DNA of 24,731 nt from CAYJAZ01 sp964370095 (GCA_964370095.1 CAYJHJ010000031.1:1-24731); one strand, 5' to 3'. Counted from the first letter of the stretch, positions 14,702 to 23,197 are shown. The notes: generated from the letters alone by a model not told the origin. Made by a program: numbers and translations.

Positions 14702-16975
14702 ATGAAAGAATATGAAAAAAAGATACAGCATCTGAAAAATCGTTTGTTGTATATTCAAGATATATTTGCTGGAAAACATGCAAATGATGTGCATATACTA
14801 GAAGAAAGGCTTGCAGAATTAGAGTCATTTATACAAAATACAAGCAGCCTTGAAGACTTAGAGCAAGTTTATAAAACTACTGAAGATTTATTTCATTTTA
14901 TTGAAGAAAAATTGGAAGAGCGCCTTACCCCAATGGATAAAGTGCGTATAGTAAGAAATTCACAGCGCGTATGCCTAAGAGATATTTTAGAAAATGTATA
15001 CGATAATTTCACTGAAATAGGCGGACAAGACGAGCACACTATCGACCCGGCTATGATTATAGCAAGGGCAACACTTACAAGAAGATCGGGCAAAAAAGTT
15101 CGTCATCAGCAAGTTATGGTTATAGGCCATGAAAAAGGGCATGGTGAAGAATTTAGAAATGGTGGTTCAGCAAAGCCTGAAGGAAATGCCAAAGCCATGC
15201 ATTATATGAAGGTTGCAGAAGTTGAAGGCATTCCGATACATACATTTATCTTCACTCCCGGTGCGTATCCTGTTGAGGAATATCCGGGTGCAGGCCAGCA
15301 AATAGCTAAAAACCTCTATGAAATGGCAGGCTTAAGCGTTCCTTTGATAGCTGTTTTTTCAGAAGGCGGTTCAGGCGGGGCGGAAGCTATTGCCTTGGCA
15401 GATAAAAGATTAATGCTTTCACACGGTTATTATTCAGTTATTTCACCTGAAGGTGCAGCCGCAATTGAGGGAAGGTTGAAAAATGGCGAAAGAGCCACTC
15501 CTGAACTTATTGAATCTTGTGCTTCAAACCTGCATCTTACAGCAAAAGATAATTTAGAATTTGGTTATATTGACAGAATTATTGATGAACCTCTTCTTGG
15601 TGCAAGGCCTTATCATTTTGATTTCTTTAGAACTCTTCGTCAAGAAATTATGAGGGCTACGGATGAAGTGGCTTTATCTATAAGAAATCCTTTTTCTTTT
15701 AGGGCAAGTGGTTTGCGTAAAGTTTCAGCGGATGAAATTAATCTTGATGAAATCTATATACGCTGGCGCTTGACTGCTCGAAGCAGGAAAAGACTTGTAA
15801 AAGCAAGACAAAAGAAGTTTTTGGAAGCCACAAAAAATGTGTGCATTGACAATCGCTCATTTGTGCGCTCATTTAAAGAGCAGTATATAGAAAAACCTTG
15901 CGATCTTTGCCAAAAACTCAGCCATGAATACTATCACAGAACACGTAAATCTTTGGCACATTTTGTTGAAGAAATTTTGGCTGAACTTTCTTTTTTAAGA
16001 AAAAGTGCTTTTGCTCCTTTTAGGCGTGCATTAAGTAAACTAAGCAAACACTTACATATTGATGAAAGCACAAATGTTGTAGATAAAACAGAATTGACAA
16101 AGCTTTCTGAATGGGATGAAGCTGAAAACAGCAAGGGAACTTGGCGTTGGGTAAGCCCAAGAGCAAAAGAAGATAAAGCTATTACTTGCCCCAACTCAAA
16201 AACTCATGGCTGTTTAGATTTATGGGCACCTGATTTATTTAATGAATTTGCCGGTGTTTGCACAACTTGTGGGCATCATTTCCCTATGGAATATCAATGG
16301 ATGTTACATAACTGTTTTGATGAAGGATCAATCAGAGAGTTTAATAATGAAATTGAAGCGGCAAACCCTTTGAATTTCAAAGATTTTTCTGAGCGTCTTG
16401 ATGCTGCAAAGAAAAAAACTGGCCTCAATTCTTCATGTATAACTTTTGATGCAAAAATCGATGGTATAAACCTGGTTGTGGCAACTCTTGTTTCGCCTTT
16501 TAGGGGTGGATCTGTTGGTGCGGCGGAAGGTAATAAATTCACTGAAGCAGCTGAAAGAGCACAGCGTAAACGTTTGCCCTTTCTTGCATATGTACACGGA
16601 ACTGCAGGCATACGTATCCAAGAAGGAACGCATGGTGTTATGCAAATGCCAAGATGTACTATTGCTGTTCGTCGCTATATTGACGCAGGTGGGCTTTATT
16701 TTGTTTTACACGACCATAATTCTTATGCAGGCCCTTTAGCTTCTTTCCTTGGTTGTTCGCCGTATCAATTTGCAATTCGTTCGTCTAATATCGGTTTTGC
16801 CGGTAAAGGCGTTATCAAAGAAACCACAGGTGTTGACATTGCCCCTGATTATCATAACTGCTATAAAGCCTTGGCAAGAGGGCATATACACGGCGTTTGG
16901 GATAGGCGTGATGTGCGTGCAAACCTAAAGCAATCCATGTTCACCATGGGCGGAAAAAATCTTTACTATCGTTAA
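14702..16975 (+). CDS. Acetyl-CoA carboxylase carboxyltransferase, fused alpha then beta
   Basis: 757 residues joining both carboxyltransferase halves, which transfer CO2 from biotin to acetyl-CoA. Residues 1-75 are helical, as in AccA. The alpha half follows: VMVIGHEKGHG, TPGAYPVEEYPGAGQQIAKN, GGSGGAEAIALADKRLML, YYSVISPEGAAAIEG and DRIIDEPLLGA. A Lys/Arg-rich linker runs from about 350 to 460. The beta half starts at the zinc ribbon (C495 and C502 by spacing, then CTTCGHHFP), then LDEG-like FDEGSIREF, VATLVSPFRGGSVGAAEGNKF and a GPLASFLGCSPYQFA segment. Order is alpha-beta, opposite to the beta-alpha order of propionyl-CoA-type carboxyltransferases. AAGGA precedes the ATG, 28 bp after accC. 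The beta half seems less typical than the alpha half. Confidence 0.92.
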   Translation: MKEYEKKIQHLKNRLLYIQDIFAGKHANDVHILEERLAELESFIQNTSSLEDLEQVYKTTEDLFHFIEEKLEERLTPMDKVRIVRNSQRVCLRDILENVYDNFTEIGGQDEHTIDPAMIIARATLTRRSGKKVRHQQVMVIGHEKGHGEEFRNGGSAKPEGNAKAMHYMKVAEVEGIPIHTFIFTPGAYPVEEYPGAGQQIAKNLYEMAGLSVPLIAVFSEGGSGGAEAIALADKRLMLSHGYYSVISPEGAAAIEGRLKNGERATPELIESCASNLHLTAKDNLEFGYIDRIIDEPLLGARPYHFDFFRTLRQEIMRATDEVALSIRNPFSFRASGLRKVSADEINLDEIYIRWRLTARSRKRLVKARQKKFLEATKNVCIDNRSFVRSFKEQYIEKPCDLCQKLSHEYYHRTRKSLAHFVEEILAELSFLRKSAFAPFRRALSKLSKHLHIDESTNVVDKTELTKLSEWDEAENSKGTWRWVSPRAKEDKAITCPNSKTHGCLDLWAPDLFNEFAGVCTTCGHHFPMEYQWMLHNCFDEGSIREFNNEIEAANPLNFKDFSERLDAAKKKTGLNSSCITFDAKIDGINLVVATLVSPFRGGSVGAAEGNKFTEAAERAQRKRLPFLAYVHGTAGIRIQEGTHGVMQMPRCTIAVRRYIDAGGLYFVLHDHNSYAGPLASFLGCSPYQFAIRSSNIGFAGKGVIKETTGVDIAPDYHNCYKALARGHIHGVWDRRDVRANLKQSMFTMGGKNLYYR

Positions 16976-16993
16976 GATATCAATAAGTTTTAC

Positions 16994-17007
16994 ATGGCAT
17001 ATGCCAT
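16994..17007 (+). other. Perfect 14-bp palindrome between acc genes
   Basis: ATGGCATATGCCAT lies between the carboxyltransferase stop (16975) and the next start (17026). In RNA it could only form a short stem; it could equally be a protein site. Too short to interpret. Confidence 0.3.
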
Positions 17008-17025
17008 TATACATAGGATAATTTT

Positions 17026-17670
17026 ATGTTAGATGTATCAGAATTACTAGAAGAAATAAAAGCAGCCCCATATCGAGAAATAGAGATAAAAAGCCCGCAT
17101 ACTGGCTTTATCACTTTCAATGATTTTAAAGTTGGAGATCAAGTTTATTCAGCTTCGGGAAACTTTAAAGAAATTCCTGCCACAGCTCTTATGACTATTT
17201 CAAGGGAAAACAATCCACAGCCTATTCGCACAAGCGAAAAAGGCATAATTTCAAATATATATAAAGAATACGAAGGGCAGTTTGTTGAAGCAGGCACAAC
17301 CCTTGCCACAGTAAAACACTTCTTGTCAAAGCGTGAAGTTGTTGATATTATTCTTAAAAAATCTCTTTCACTCTTTACAGCACCTGAAAGAGCCACCTAT
17401 TATTTCAAGCCTGAAATAGATACTAAAGTAAAAGTTTCAGGTTGTCGCTCTGTAAGTGTTTCTGAAGGCATGGATTTGTTTATTATGTCAAGAATGAAGC
17501 GTGAAGCACAGCTAGCATATTCAGGAATAAGTGGAATTATATTTGCGGCTTACTTTGATAATAAGCCTGTTGATGCAGGTGCACCCCTGATTGCGGTTTG
17601 CCCTGAAGATCAAACTTCAATTCTTGATGAAGTTGTTTCACAAGTTAAAAGAGATTGGAAAGAAAACTAA
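17026..17670 (+). CDS. Biotin carrier (biotin-attachment) protein, diverged AccB-like
   Basis: 214 residues, third gene of the acc cluster and 50 bp after the carboxyltransferase; AGGA site upstream. Two barrel-sandwich (biotinyl/lipoyl-like) stretches are visible. Residues 17-100 run IEIKSPHTGFITFNDFKVGD to VEAGTTLATVKHF. Residues 130-192 run IDTKVKVSGCRSVSVSEGMD to PVDAGAPLIAV. In the second, the usual EAMKM biotinylation motif reads SRMKRE, leaving M157-K158 as the expected modified lysine. The Pro/Ala-rich linker of AccB is absent. The context makes it the carrier for the two preceding enzymes; the motif alone would not prove it is biotinylated. Confidence 0.75.
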   Translation: MLDVSELLEEIKAAPYREIEIKSPHTGFITFNDFKVGDQVYSASGNFKEIPATALMTISRENNPQPIRTSEKGIISNIYKEYEGQFVEAGTTLATVKHFLSKREVVDIILKKSLSLFTAPERATYYFKPEIDTKVKVSGCRSVSVSEGMDLFIMSRMKREAQLAYSGISGIIFAAYFDNKPVDAGAPLIAVCPEDQTSILDEVVSQVKRDWKEN

Positions 17671-18014
17671 AATTTTGCTTATTTTTTGCTTTTTCGTCGT
17701 TGTCGAAATTTTTTCTTCAAGTCATGTAGTTTTTCTACACTCCTTTCAGAAAAAATTCCTTCGTCTTGAAAAAGCTTAAAAACTAAGCAAAATTTCTAAG
17801 ACTTTTTTTTGCTTTTTCGTCGTTGTCGAAATTTTTTCTTCAAGTCATGTAGTTTTTCTNNNNNNNNNNNNNNNNNNNNNNNNNNNNNNNNNNNNNNNNN
17901 NNNNNNNNNNNNNNNNNNNNNNNNNNNNNNNNNNNNNNNNNNNNNNNNNNNNNNNNNNNTCCTTTCAGAAAAAATTCCTTCGTCTTGAAAAAGCTTAAAA
18001 ACTAAGCAAAATTT
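17670..18014 (+). repeat. Tandem copies of a 126-bp near-palindrome
   Basis: Copy 1 (17670-17795) is bounded by AAATTTTGCTTA and its exact inverse TAAGCAAAATTT. Inside, further blocks pair in order: GCTTTTTC with GAAAAAGC, AATTTTTTCT with AGAAAAAATT, and an apex TGTAG-TTTTT-CTACA. Copy 2 starts with a period of 123 bp (GCTTTTTCGTCG at 17688 and 17811) and is cut by the N run at 17860. Sequence to the right of the gap is the 3' half of a copy ending at 18014. Either strand could fold into a hairpin of about 60 bp. It starts at the stop codon of the biotin-carrier gene. Confidence 0.85.
17860..17959. other. Assembly gap (100 N)
   Basis: Exactly 100 N, the conventional size for an unsized gap. 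The left edge ends in TAGTTTTTCT and the right begins TCCTTTCAG; in copy 1 of the repeat these are only 4 nt apart. The true gap is thus likely 4 nt plus a whole number of 123-bp repeats. Confidence 0.95.
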
Positions 18015-18050
18015 ATTACTGAGATTTGATAAACAGAAAGTTAATATATT

Positions 18051-18085
18051 AAGCATTTTATTTGAAAAAATTGAATGCTTTTTTT
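18051..18085 (+). terminator. Probable terminator of the acc cluster
   Basis: AAGCATT (18051-18057) pairs with AATGCTT (18074-18080), with additional AT pairing possible in the loop, followed by a run of T to 18085. It separates the acc genes and palindromic repeats from carB. Confidence 0.6.
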
Positions 18086-18218
18086 ATGTATCTGCCTAAG
18101 ACAACAATAACTTTATGATTTTTTTGTCTAATTAAAAAAGCTTGCGATTTTTTTGAAAAAAAGTTAAAAGAAATAGTTTTATACATTATAGATTTTTTAA
18201 CAAAAAAGAGGGTTTAAA

Positions 18219-21200
18219 ATGCCTAAACGCGTTGACCTAAAAAAGATTATGGTAATTGGCTCAGGGCCTATTGTTATTGGACAAGCCTGTGAATTTGACT
18301 ATTCCGGCACTCAAGGCATTAAGGCTTTGAGGGAAGAAGGCTATGAAGTTGTATTGGTGAATTCAAATCCTGCAACTATCATGACAGATCCGCAATTAGC
18401 GGACAAAACCTATATTGAACCAATCGAACCTGAAACAGTTGCAGCAATTTTACGCAAAGAACGCCCCTGTGCTTTACTGCCGACTCTTGGCGGGCAAACA
18501 GGGCTAAACACAGCTTTATCACTTGCAAAATCCGGAGTGCTTGACGAACTTGGCGTTGAGCTTATCGGAGCAAATGCCAAAGTTATCGAAAAAGCAGAAT
18601 CTCGTGAACTTTTCCGTGAAGCTATGGAAAATATTGGATTAAAAGTTCCGGCTTCGCACATTGCCCGCTCTATGGACGATATTCGCGAAATTGTAAAAAC
18701 TTCTTCCTTTCCTCTTATTGTTCGCCCTGCATTTACCCTTGGCGGGGCAGGCGGTGGCATAGCTTACAATCAAGAAGATCTTGAGCAAATTGTGGCAGAT
18801 GGCTTAAATGCTTCAATGACAAATGAAGTTTTGATTGAGCAATCTGTTTTAGGCTGGAAAGAATATGAAATGGAAGTTATGCGTGATACCAAAGATAATT
18901 GTGTTATTGTGTGTTCCATTGAAAATATTGATGCCATGGGTGTGCATACAGGAGATTCTGTAACTGTTGCCCCTGCTCAAACATTGACTGACCGCGAATA
19001 TCAAAAAATGCGTGATGCCTCTTTGGCGATTATGCGTGAAATTGGTGTTGAAACAGGTGGCTCAAACGTGCAATTCGGCATCAATCCAACAAATGGTGAT
19101 ATGATTATTATTGAGATGAACCCACGTGTTTCACGCTCATCTGCACTTGCTTCAAAAGCAACAGGCTTTCCTATTGCAAAAATTGCGGCAAAACTTGCCA
19201 TTGGTTATACTTTAGATGAATTAAGAAATGATATCACAAGAGAAACAGCTGCTTCCTTTGAGCCAGCTATCGACTATTGTGTTGTAAAACTTCCGCGTTT
19301 CACCTTTGAAAAATTCCCGGGTGCTGCAGATGAACTTACAACAGCTATGAAGAGTGTCGGTGAAGCCATGAGCATAGGCAGAACCTTTAAAGAAGCTTTG
19401 CAAAAAGGCCTTCGTTCGCTTGAAATAGGCGCTTTTGGCTTTGGAAATGACTTTAGAGCAAAACTTCCCGAAAAAGAAGATATTATTCCTCTTTTGAAAA
19501 AACCTTTTTCTCGTCGTTTGTTTGCTGTTCGTCAAGCCATGCTTTTGGGAATGACCATCGAAGAAATTTTTGAGCATACTGCCATTGATCCTTGGTTTTT
19601 ACGTCAAATGTATGAACTTATAGAAGCAGAAAACGAAATTTGCGATTTTGCACTTGCAAACAGCATGACGGTTGATAATCCTGAAATGGTTGAAACCCTT
19701 AAAAAAGCAAAGAAACTTGGTTTTTCTGACAGGCAGTTAGCTGAAATGTGGAAAAGACCCGAATCTGACATAAGGGCTTTACGCACAAAACTTGGCATTA
19801 TCCCTGACTATTATCTTGTTGATACCTGTGCTGCTGAATTTGAAGCTTATACTCCATATTATTATTCCACCTATGAAAATTCAAAGCCAAAAACTTATAC
19901 TCCTGATGAAACAAAGAAAGTAATTATCTTAGGCGGCGGCCCAAACAGAATTGGACAAGGCATTGAATTTGACTATTGCTGCTGCCATGCTTCTTTTGCT
20001 TTGCAAGACATGGGTGTAACTTCTATCATGGTTAATTCAAACCCCGAAACGGTGTCTACTGACTATGATACTTCTGATAAACTTTATTTTGAGCCTCTTA
20101 CTTTTGAAGATGTGATGAACATTATCGATCGTGAAGATCCGCACGGAGTTATAGTTCAATTTGGTGGGCAAACTCCACTAAATCTTGCTGTGGCTCTTCA
20201 AAGAGCAAATGTGCCGATTTTAGGCACAAGCCCGGATGCTATTGATAGAGCAGAAGATAGAGAGCGCTTTCAAGCTCTTTTACAAAAACTGAACTTAAAA
20301 CAGCCTGATAACGGCATAGCTCTTTCCTATAAAGAGGCTCATGAAGTAGCGAATAAAATTGAATATCCTGTGGTTGTTCGTCCTTCATACGTGCTTGGCG
20401 GAAGAGCCATGCAGGTATGCTATGATGATGAAAGCTTAGAAGAATACTTCAAAATTCATGTAGGGAAAGCAAAGTTAGAACACCCTATTTTGATTGATAA
20501 ATTCTTACAAAATGCCATTGAAGTTGATGTTGATGCTTTGTCAGACGGTGTTGATGTTTATGTGGCAGGTGTTATGGAGCATATTGAAGAAGCAGGAATT
20601 CACTCAGGCGACTCTGCTTGCACTATTCCGCCTTATTCCTTGCCTAAAACCATAGTTGATGAAATTGAAAAACAAACTGTGGCTCTTGCAAAAGAATTAA
20701 ATGTTGTGGGACTTATGAATATTCAATTTGCTGTAAAAGATGAAGTTGTTTATATTTTAGAAGTAAATCCACGTGCTTCAAGAACAGCTCCTTTTGTTTC
20801 AAAAGCAACTGCTGTTCCTCTTCCACGTCTTGCAACACAAGTGATGCTTGGTAAATCACTAAAAGAGCTAGACCCCTGGAGCATGCGAAGAAGCGGTTAT
20901 GTTTCAGTAAAAGAATCAGTATTCCCATTCAAGAAATTCCCCGGTGTTGATATTATTCTTGGTCCTGAAATGCGCTCTACAGGCGAGGTTATGGGGATTG
21001 CCAATACCTTTGAAGAAGCCTTTATGAAAGGGCAGATTGCCGGCGGGCAAGTCTTGCCAAAATCGGGCAAAGTGTTTATTTCTGTGAATGACAGAGATAA
21101 AGATGAATTGACTGAACTTGCGAAAACTCTTTTGGATGCCGGTTTTGAAATTGTTGCAACCTCAGGAACAGCCAAATTCTTGTCTTCTTATGATATTCCG

Positions 21201-21461
21201 ACTACGCCTGTTCTAAAAGTATACGAAGGCAGGCCTAATATTGTCGATATGATTAAAAATGGTGAAATTGCTCTTGTTGTAAACACAGCACAAGGCAAGA
21301 AAACAGTGAATGATTCTAAATCAATCCGTCAAACTACTTTGCATTACGGCGTTCCCTACACTACAACAATCCCCGGTGCTAAAGCCATTGCAAGGGCTAT
21401 TGTAGCGGAGGAAAATACTGAAATTAGAGTAAAATCTATTCAGGAATACTATAATGGCTAA
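18219..21461 (+). CDS. carB: Carbamoyl-phosphate synthase large chain
   Basis: 1080 residues, full family length. Makes carbamoyl phosphate from bicarbonate, glutamine-derived ammonia and 2 ATP, for pyrimidines and arginine. The two homologous synthetase halves begin MVIGSGPIVIGQACEFDYSG and IILGGGPNRIGQGIEFDYC. Each has an ATP-grasp region (FTLGGAGGG; SYVLGGRAMQV). IEMNPRVSRSSALASKATGF and LEVNPRASRTAPFVSKAT mark the metal sites. The C-terminal MGS-type allosteric domain (about residue 935 on) contains ATSGTAKFL and PNIVDMIKNGEI. AGAGGG precedes the ATG. It lies before carA, the reverse of the common order. Its last 60 bp are repeated at 21566-21625 behind a hairpin element. Confidence 0.98.
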   Translation: MPKRVDLKKIMVIGSGPIVIGQACEFDYSGTQGIKALREEGYEVVLVNSNPATIMTDPQLADKTYIEPIEPETVAAILRKERPCALLPTLGGQTGLNTALSLAKSGVLDELGVELIGANAKVIEKAESRELFREAMENIGLKVPASHIARSMDDIREIVKTSSFPLIVRPAFTLGGAGGGIAYNQEDLEQIVADGLNASMTNEVLIEQSVLGWKEYEMEVMRDTKDNCVIVCSIENIDAMGVHTGDSVTVAPAQTLTDREYQKMRDASLAIMREIGVETGGSNVQFGINPTNGDMIIIEMNPRVSRSSALASKATGFPIAKIAAKLAIGYTLDELRNDITRETAASFEPAIDYCVVKLPRFTFEKFPGAADELTTAMKSVGEAMSIGRTFKEALQKGLRSLEIGAFGFGNDFRAKLPEKEDIIPLLKKPFSRRLFAVRQAMLLGMTIEEIFEHTAIDPWFLRQMYELIEAENEICDFALANSMTVDNPEMVETLKKAKKLGFSDRQLAEMWKRPESDIRALRTKLGIIPDYYLVDTCAAEFEAYTPYYYSTYENSKPKTYTPDETKKVIILGGGPNRIGQGIEFDYCCCHASFALQDMGVTSIMVNSNPETVSTDYDTSDKLYFEPLTFEDVMNIIDREDPHGVIVQFGGQTPLNLAVALQRANVPILGTSPDAIDRAEDRERFQALLQKLNLKQPDNGIALSYKEAHEVANKIEYPVVVRPSYVLGGRAMQVCYDDESLEEYFKIHVGKAKLEHPILIDKFLQNAIEVDVDALSDGVDVYVAGVMEHIEEAGIHSGDSACTIPPYSLPKTIVDEIEKQTVALAKELNVVGLMNIQFAVKDEVVYILEVNPRASRTAPFVSKATAVPLPRLATQVMLGKSLKELDPWSMRRSGYVSVKESVFPFKKFPGVDIILGPEMRSTGEVMGIANTFEEAFMKGQIAGGQVLPKSGKVFISVNDRDKDELTELAKTLLDAGFEIVATSGTAKFLSSYDIPTTPVLKVYEGRPNIVDMIKNGEIALVVNTAQGKKTVNDSKSIRQTTLHYGVPYTTTIPGAKAIARAIVAEENTEIRVKSIQEYYNG

Positions 21462-21625
21462 TTTTTTATAAGAAAGAAATGAATAAATCTTTAGCGAATG
21501 AAGCAAAAACCCCGCTTTTTGCAAGTGAGGATTTTGTGCTGAAAGTCAAAATCTTTATAAATGAGGTAGCGGAGGAAAATACTGAAATTAGGGTTAAATC
21601 TATTCAGGAATATTATAATAGTTAG
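21402..21625 (+). repeat. Hairpin element flanked by a duplicated carB 3' end (locus C)
   Basis: The last 60 bp of carB (from 21402) recur from 21566 (period 164). Between them lies a 104-bp element whose core (21480-21556) matches loci A and B. Hairpin 1 is GCAAAAA (21503-21509) with TTTTTGC (21516-21522) and a 6-nt loop; hairpin 2 is GATTTTG with CAAAATC. The two gene tails differ at AGA/AGG, GTA/GTT and TAC/TAT (all synonymous), at GGC/AGT (Gly/Ser) and at TAA/TAG. Confidence 0.92.
21479..21625 (+). pseudogene. Short frame joining the hairpin element to the duplicated carB tail
   Basis: ATG at 21479 opens a 48-codon frame through the element (MNKSLANEAKTPLFASEDFV...) into the second carB tail in the carB frame, ending NS and TAG. 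I read it as a remnant of the original carB 3' end, not a gene: no ribosome site precedes it. Similar residues (ASEDFV) appear when locus B is translated in the same frame, but locus A has a stop in that frame, so the coding look probably follows from DNA conservation. Confidence 0.6.
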
Positions 21626-21647
21626 ATTTTCTAATAAAGGAATATAT

Positions 21648-22772
21648 ATGAAAGCGTATTTAGTGCTTGAGGACGGTTTTTACCTTGAAGGTGAATCGTT
21701 CACCGGCGAATTTGAACACGGTGGCGAAGTTATCTTTAATACCGGTATGACAGGCTATCAAGAAATTCTTACAGATCCGTCCTATACAGGGCAAATGGTT
21801 TGCATGACTTATCCACTTATCGGTAATTACGGTATCAATGATGAAGATATGGAGTCAGGTAAAGTGCATTTAGCGGCTCTTATAGTAAAAGAATGTTGCA
21901 AAGTGCCCTCTAACTGGCGTGCAAAGGAAAGTTTGCCTGACTTTTTGAAGCGAAATAAGGTTCCCGGAATTGAAGGAATTGATACGCGTGCCTTAACAGT
22001 GCACCTAAGAACAGCAGGGGCTGTGCGTGGTATTATTTCAACAAAAACTGATAATATCGAAGAACTTATCAAAAAAGCAAAAGCGCTTCCCTCAATGGAA
22101 GGGCAAAACTTGGTTCCACATGTTGCTCCAAAATCTTGCTATATTTGGGATGGAACAAAACCTCAAGAAATAAGCTTGAATGCTGATGGCAGTCATAATT
22201 GGAAAGATAGCAGTCAGCCTAGAGTTGTAGTTTATGACTTTGGTATCAAGTGGAATATTATAAGACTTCTTGAAGCTGAAGGCCTTGATTTATTGATGGT
22301 TCCACCTTCATTTACAGCGGATGATGTGAAAAAAACAGGCGCAGAAGCTGTCTTTTTATCAAACGGCCCCGGAGATCCGGCAACTTTGAAAGATGAAATT
22401 GAAGTTATTAAAGTTCTAACCCAAAACTATCCTGTTGCAGGCATATGCTTAGGGCATCAACTTTTAGGACATGCACTTGGTGGAACAACTGCAAAGCTGA
22501 AATTCGGCCATCACGGTTGTAATCATCCTGTAAAGGACTTACAAACAGGGCGTATCGAAATTTCATCACAAAACCATGGTTTTATTGTTATCAATGATGA
22601 AGTTGAAACCACGCATATCAATTTGAATGATAATACTATTGAAGGCTTTAAGCATAAAACAAGGCCGATTATTGCTGTGCAGCATCACCCTGAAGCAGCC
22701 CCCGGCCCAACTGATTCACGCTCATTCTTTATGCAATTTAGAGAAATGCTTAAAGTAAATCTTGGAAAATAA
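21648..22772 (+). CDS. carA: Carbamoyl-phosphate synthase small chain (glutamine amidotransferase)
   Basis: 374 residues. Supplies ammonia to CarB by hydrolysing glutamine. The N-terminal half carries LEDGFYLEGESFTGEFEHGG, EVIFNTGMTGYQEILTDPSY and the IEGIDTRALTVHLRTAGA segment. The class I amidotransferase half has FLSNGPGDPATL, nucleophile C267 in AGICLGHQLLGHALGG, and H347/E349 in HHPEA. AAAGGAA precedes the ATG. It follows carB by 186 bp, a space filled by the hairpin element and duplicated carB tail, and ends at a strong terminator. Confidence 0.98.
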   Translation: MKAYLVLEDGFYLEGESFTGEFEHGGEVIFNTGMTGYQEILTDPSYTGQMVCMTYPLIGNYGINDEDMESGKVHLAALIVKECCKVPSNWRAKESLPDFLKRNKVPGIEGIDTRALTVHLRTAGAVRGIISTKTDNIEELIKKAKALPSMEGQNLVPHVAPKSCYIWDGTKPQEISLNADGSHNWKDSSQPRVVVYDFGIKWNIIRLLEAEGLDLLMVPPSFTADDVKKTGAEAVFLSNGPGDPATLKDEIEVIKVLTQNYPVAGICLGHQLLGHALGGTTAKLKFGHHGCNHPVKDLQTGRIEISSQNHGFIVINDEVETTHINLNDNTIEGFKHKTRPIIAVQHHPEAAPGPTDSRSFFMQFREMLKVNLGK

Positions 22773-22777
22773 TTGAT

Positions 22778-22806
22778 AAAAAAGCAGGTGGAAGCCTGCT
22801 TTTTTT
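22778..22806 (+). terminator. Rho-independent terminator of carB-carA
   Basis: AAAAAAGCAGG pairs with CCTGCTTTTTT over a TGGAAG loop, ending in seven T; 6 bp after the carA stop. Confidence 0.93.
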
Positions 22807-22831
22807 AGGTAACTAAATAAGGAAAGAAAAT

Positions 22832-23122
22832 ATGAAGAAAATTTATATTGATGATAAAGAATTAAAAGTAAGCCCCTTTGCCTATAATGTGCTTGAAGCT
22901 GCAAAAGAAAATAATATTATTATTGTTGCGCCGTGCACAAAAAATGGCGTTAAAGGGAATATTTGTTGCCATGCCTGTATAGTTAAAATTGAAGATAAAG
23001 AGGTTTTTGCCTGTAAGCAAAGAATACACGATGGCATGAAAATAGAATATAATACTTTGGAATTACAAGAAAAAAGAAATCAAAGAATAAAAGAATATTC
23101 TGAGAAATTAAAAAATTTATAA
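22832..23122 (+). CDS. Small [2Fe-2S] ferredoxin-like protein
   Basis: 96 residues. C35-x10-C46-x2-C49-x11-C61 matches the plant-type [2Fe-2S] fold of the Fer2_4 group (as at the N-terminus of NuoG, iron hydrogenases, formate dehydrogenase alpha chains, and the small HcnA/opine-oxidase subunits). C45 is an extra Cys next to a ligand. The last 25 residues are a charged helix. AAGGAAAG precedes the ATG. It stands between the car terminator and the flagellin promoter, with no partner oxidoreductase adjacent, so the electron partner is unknown. Confidence 0.8.
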   Translation: MKKIYIDDKELKVSPFAYNVLEAAKENNIIIVAPCTKNGVKGNICCHACIVKIEDKEVFACKQRIHDGMKIEYNTLELQEKRNQRIKEYSEKLKNL

Positions 23123-23149
23123 AAAATAATAAAAAAATAAGTTTTATAC

Positions 23150-23176
23150 TAAAGTCATTTATTTTTTGTCCGATAA
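23150..23176 (+). promoter_or_regulatory. Sigma-28 (FliA) promoter of flagellin
   Basis: TAAA (23150-23153), exactly 15 bp, then TCCGATAA (23169-23176): 11 of 12 positions match TAAA-N15-GCCGATAA. Transcription would start near 23184, giving a leader of about 85 nt. Confidence 0.85.
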
Positions 23177-23197
23177 GGTGTGTATGCGAGTAGAAGA

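Noticed and set aside
17796..18056. Minus-strand frame spanning the N run
   Set aside because: It is an artefact of reading through unknown bases in a repeat.
18153..18185. carB promoter TTGAAA ... TATACA
   Set aside because: The spacing is about 21 bp, too long for a confident sigma-70 promoter.
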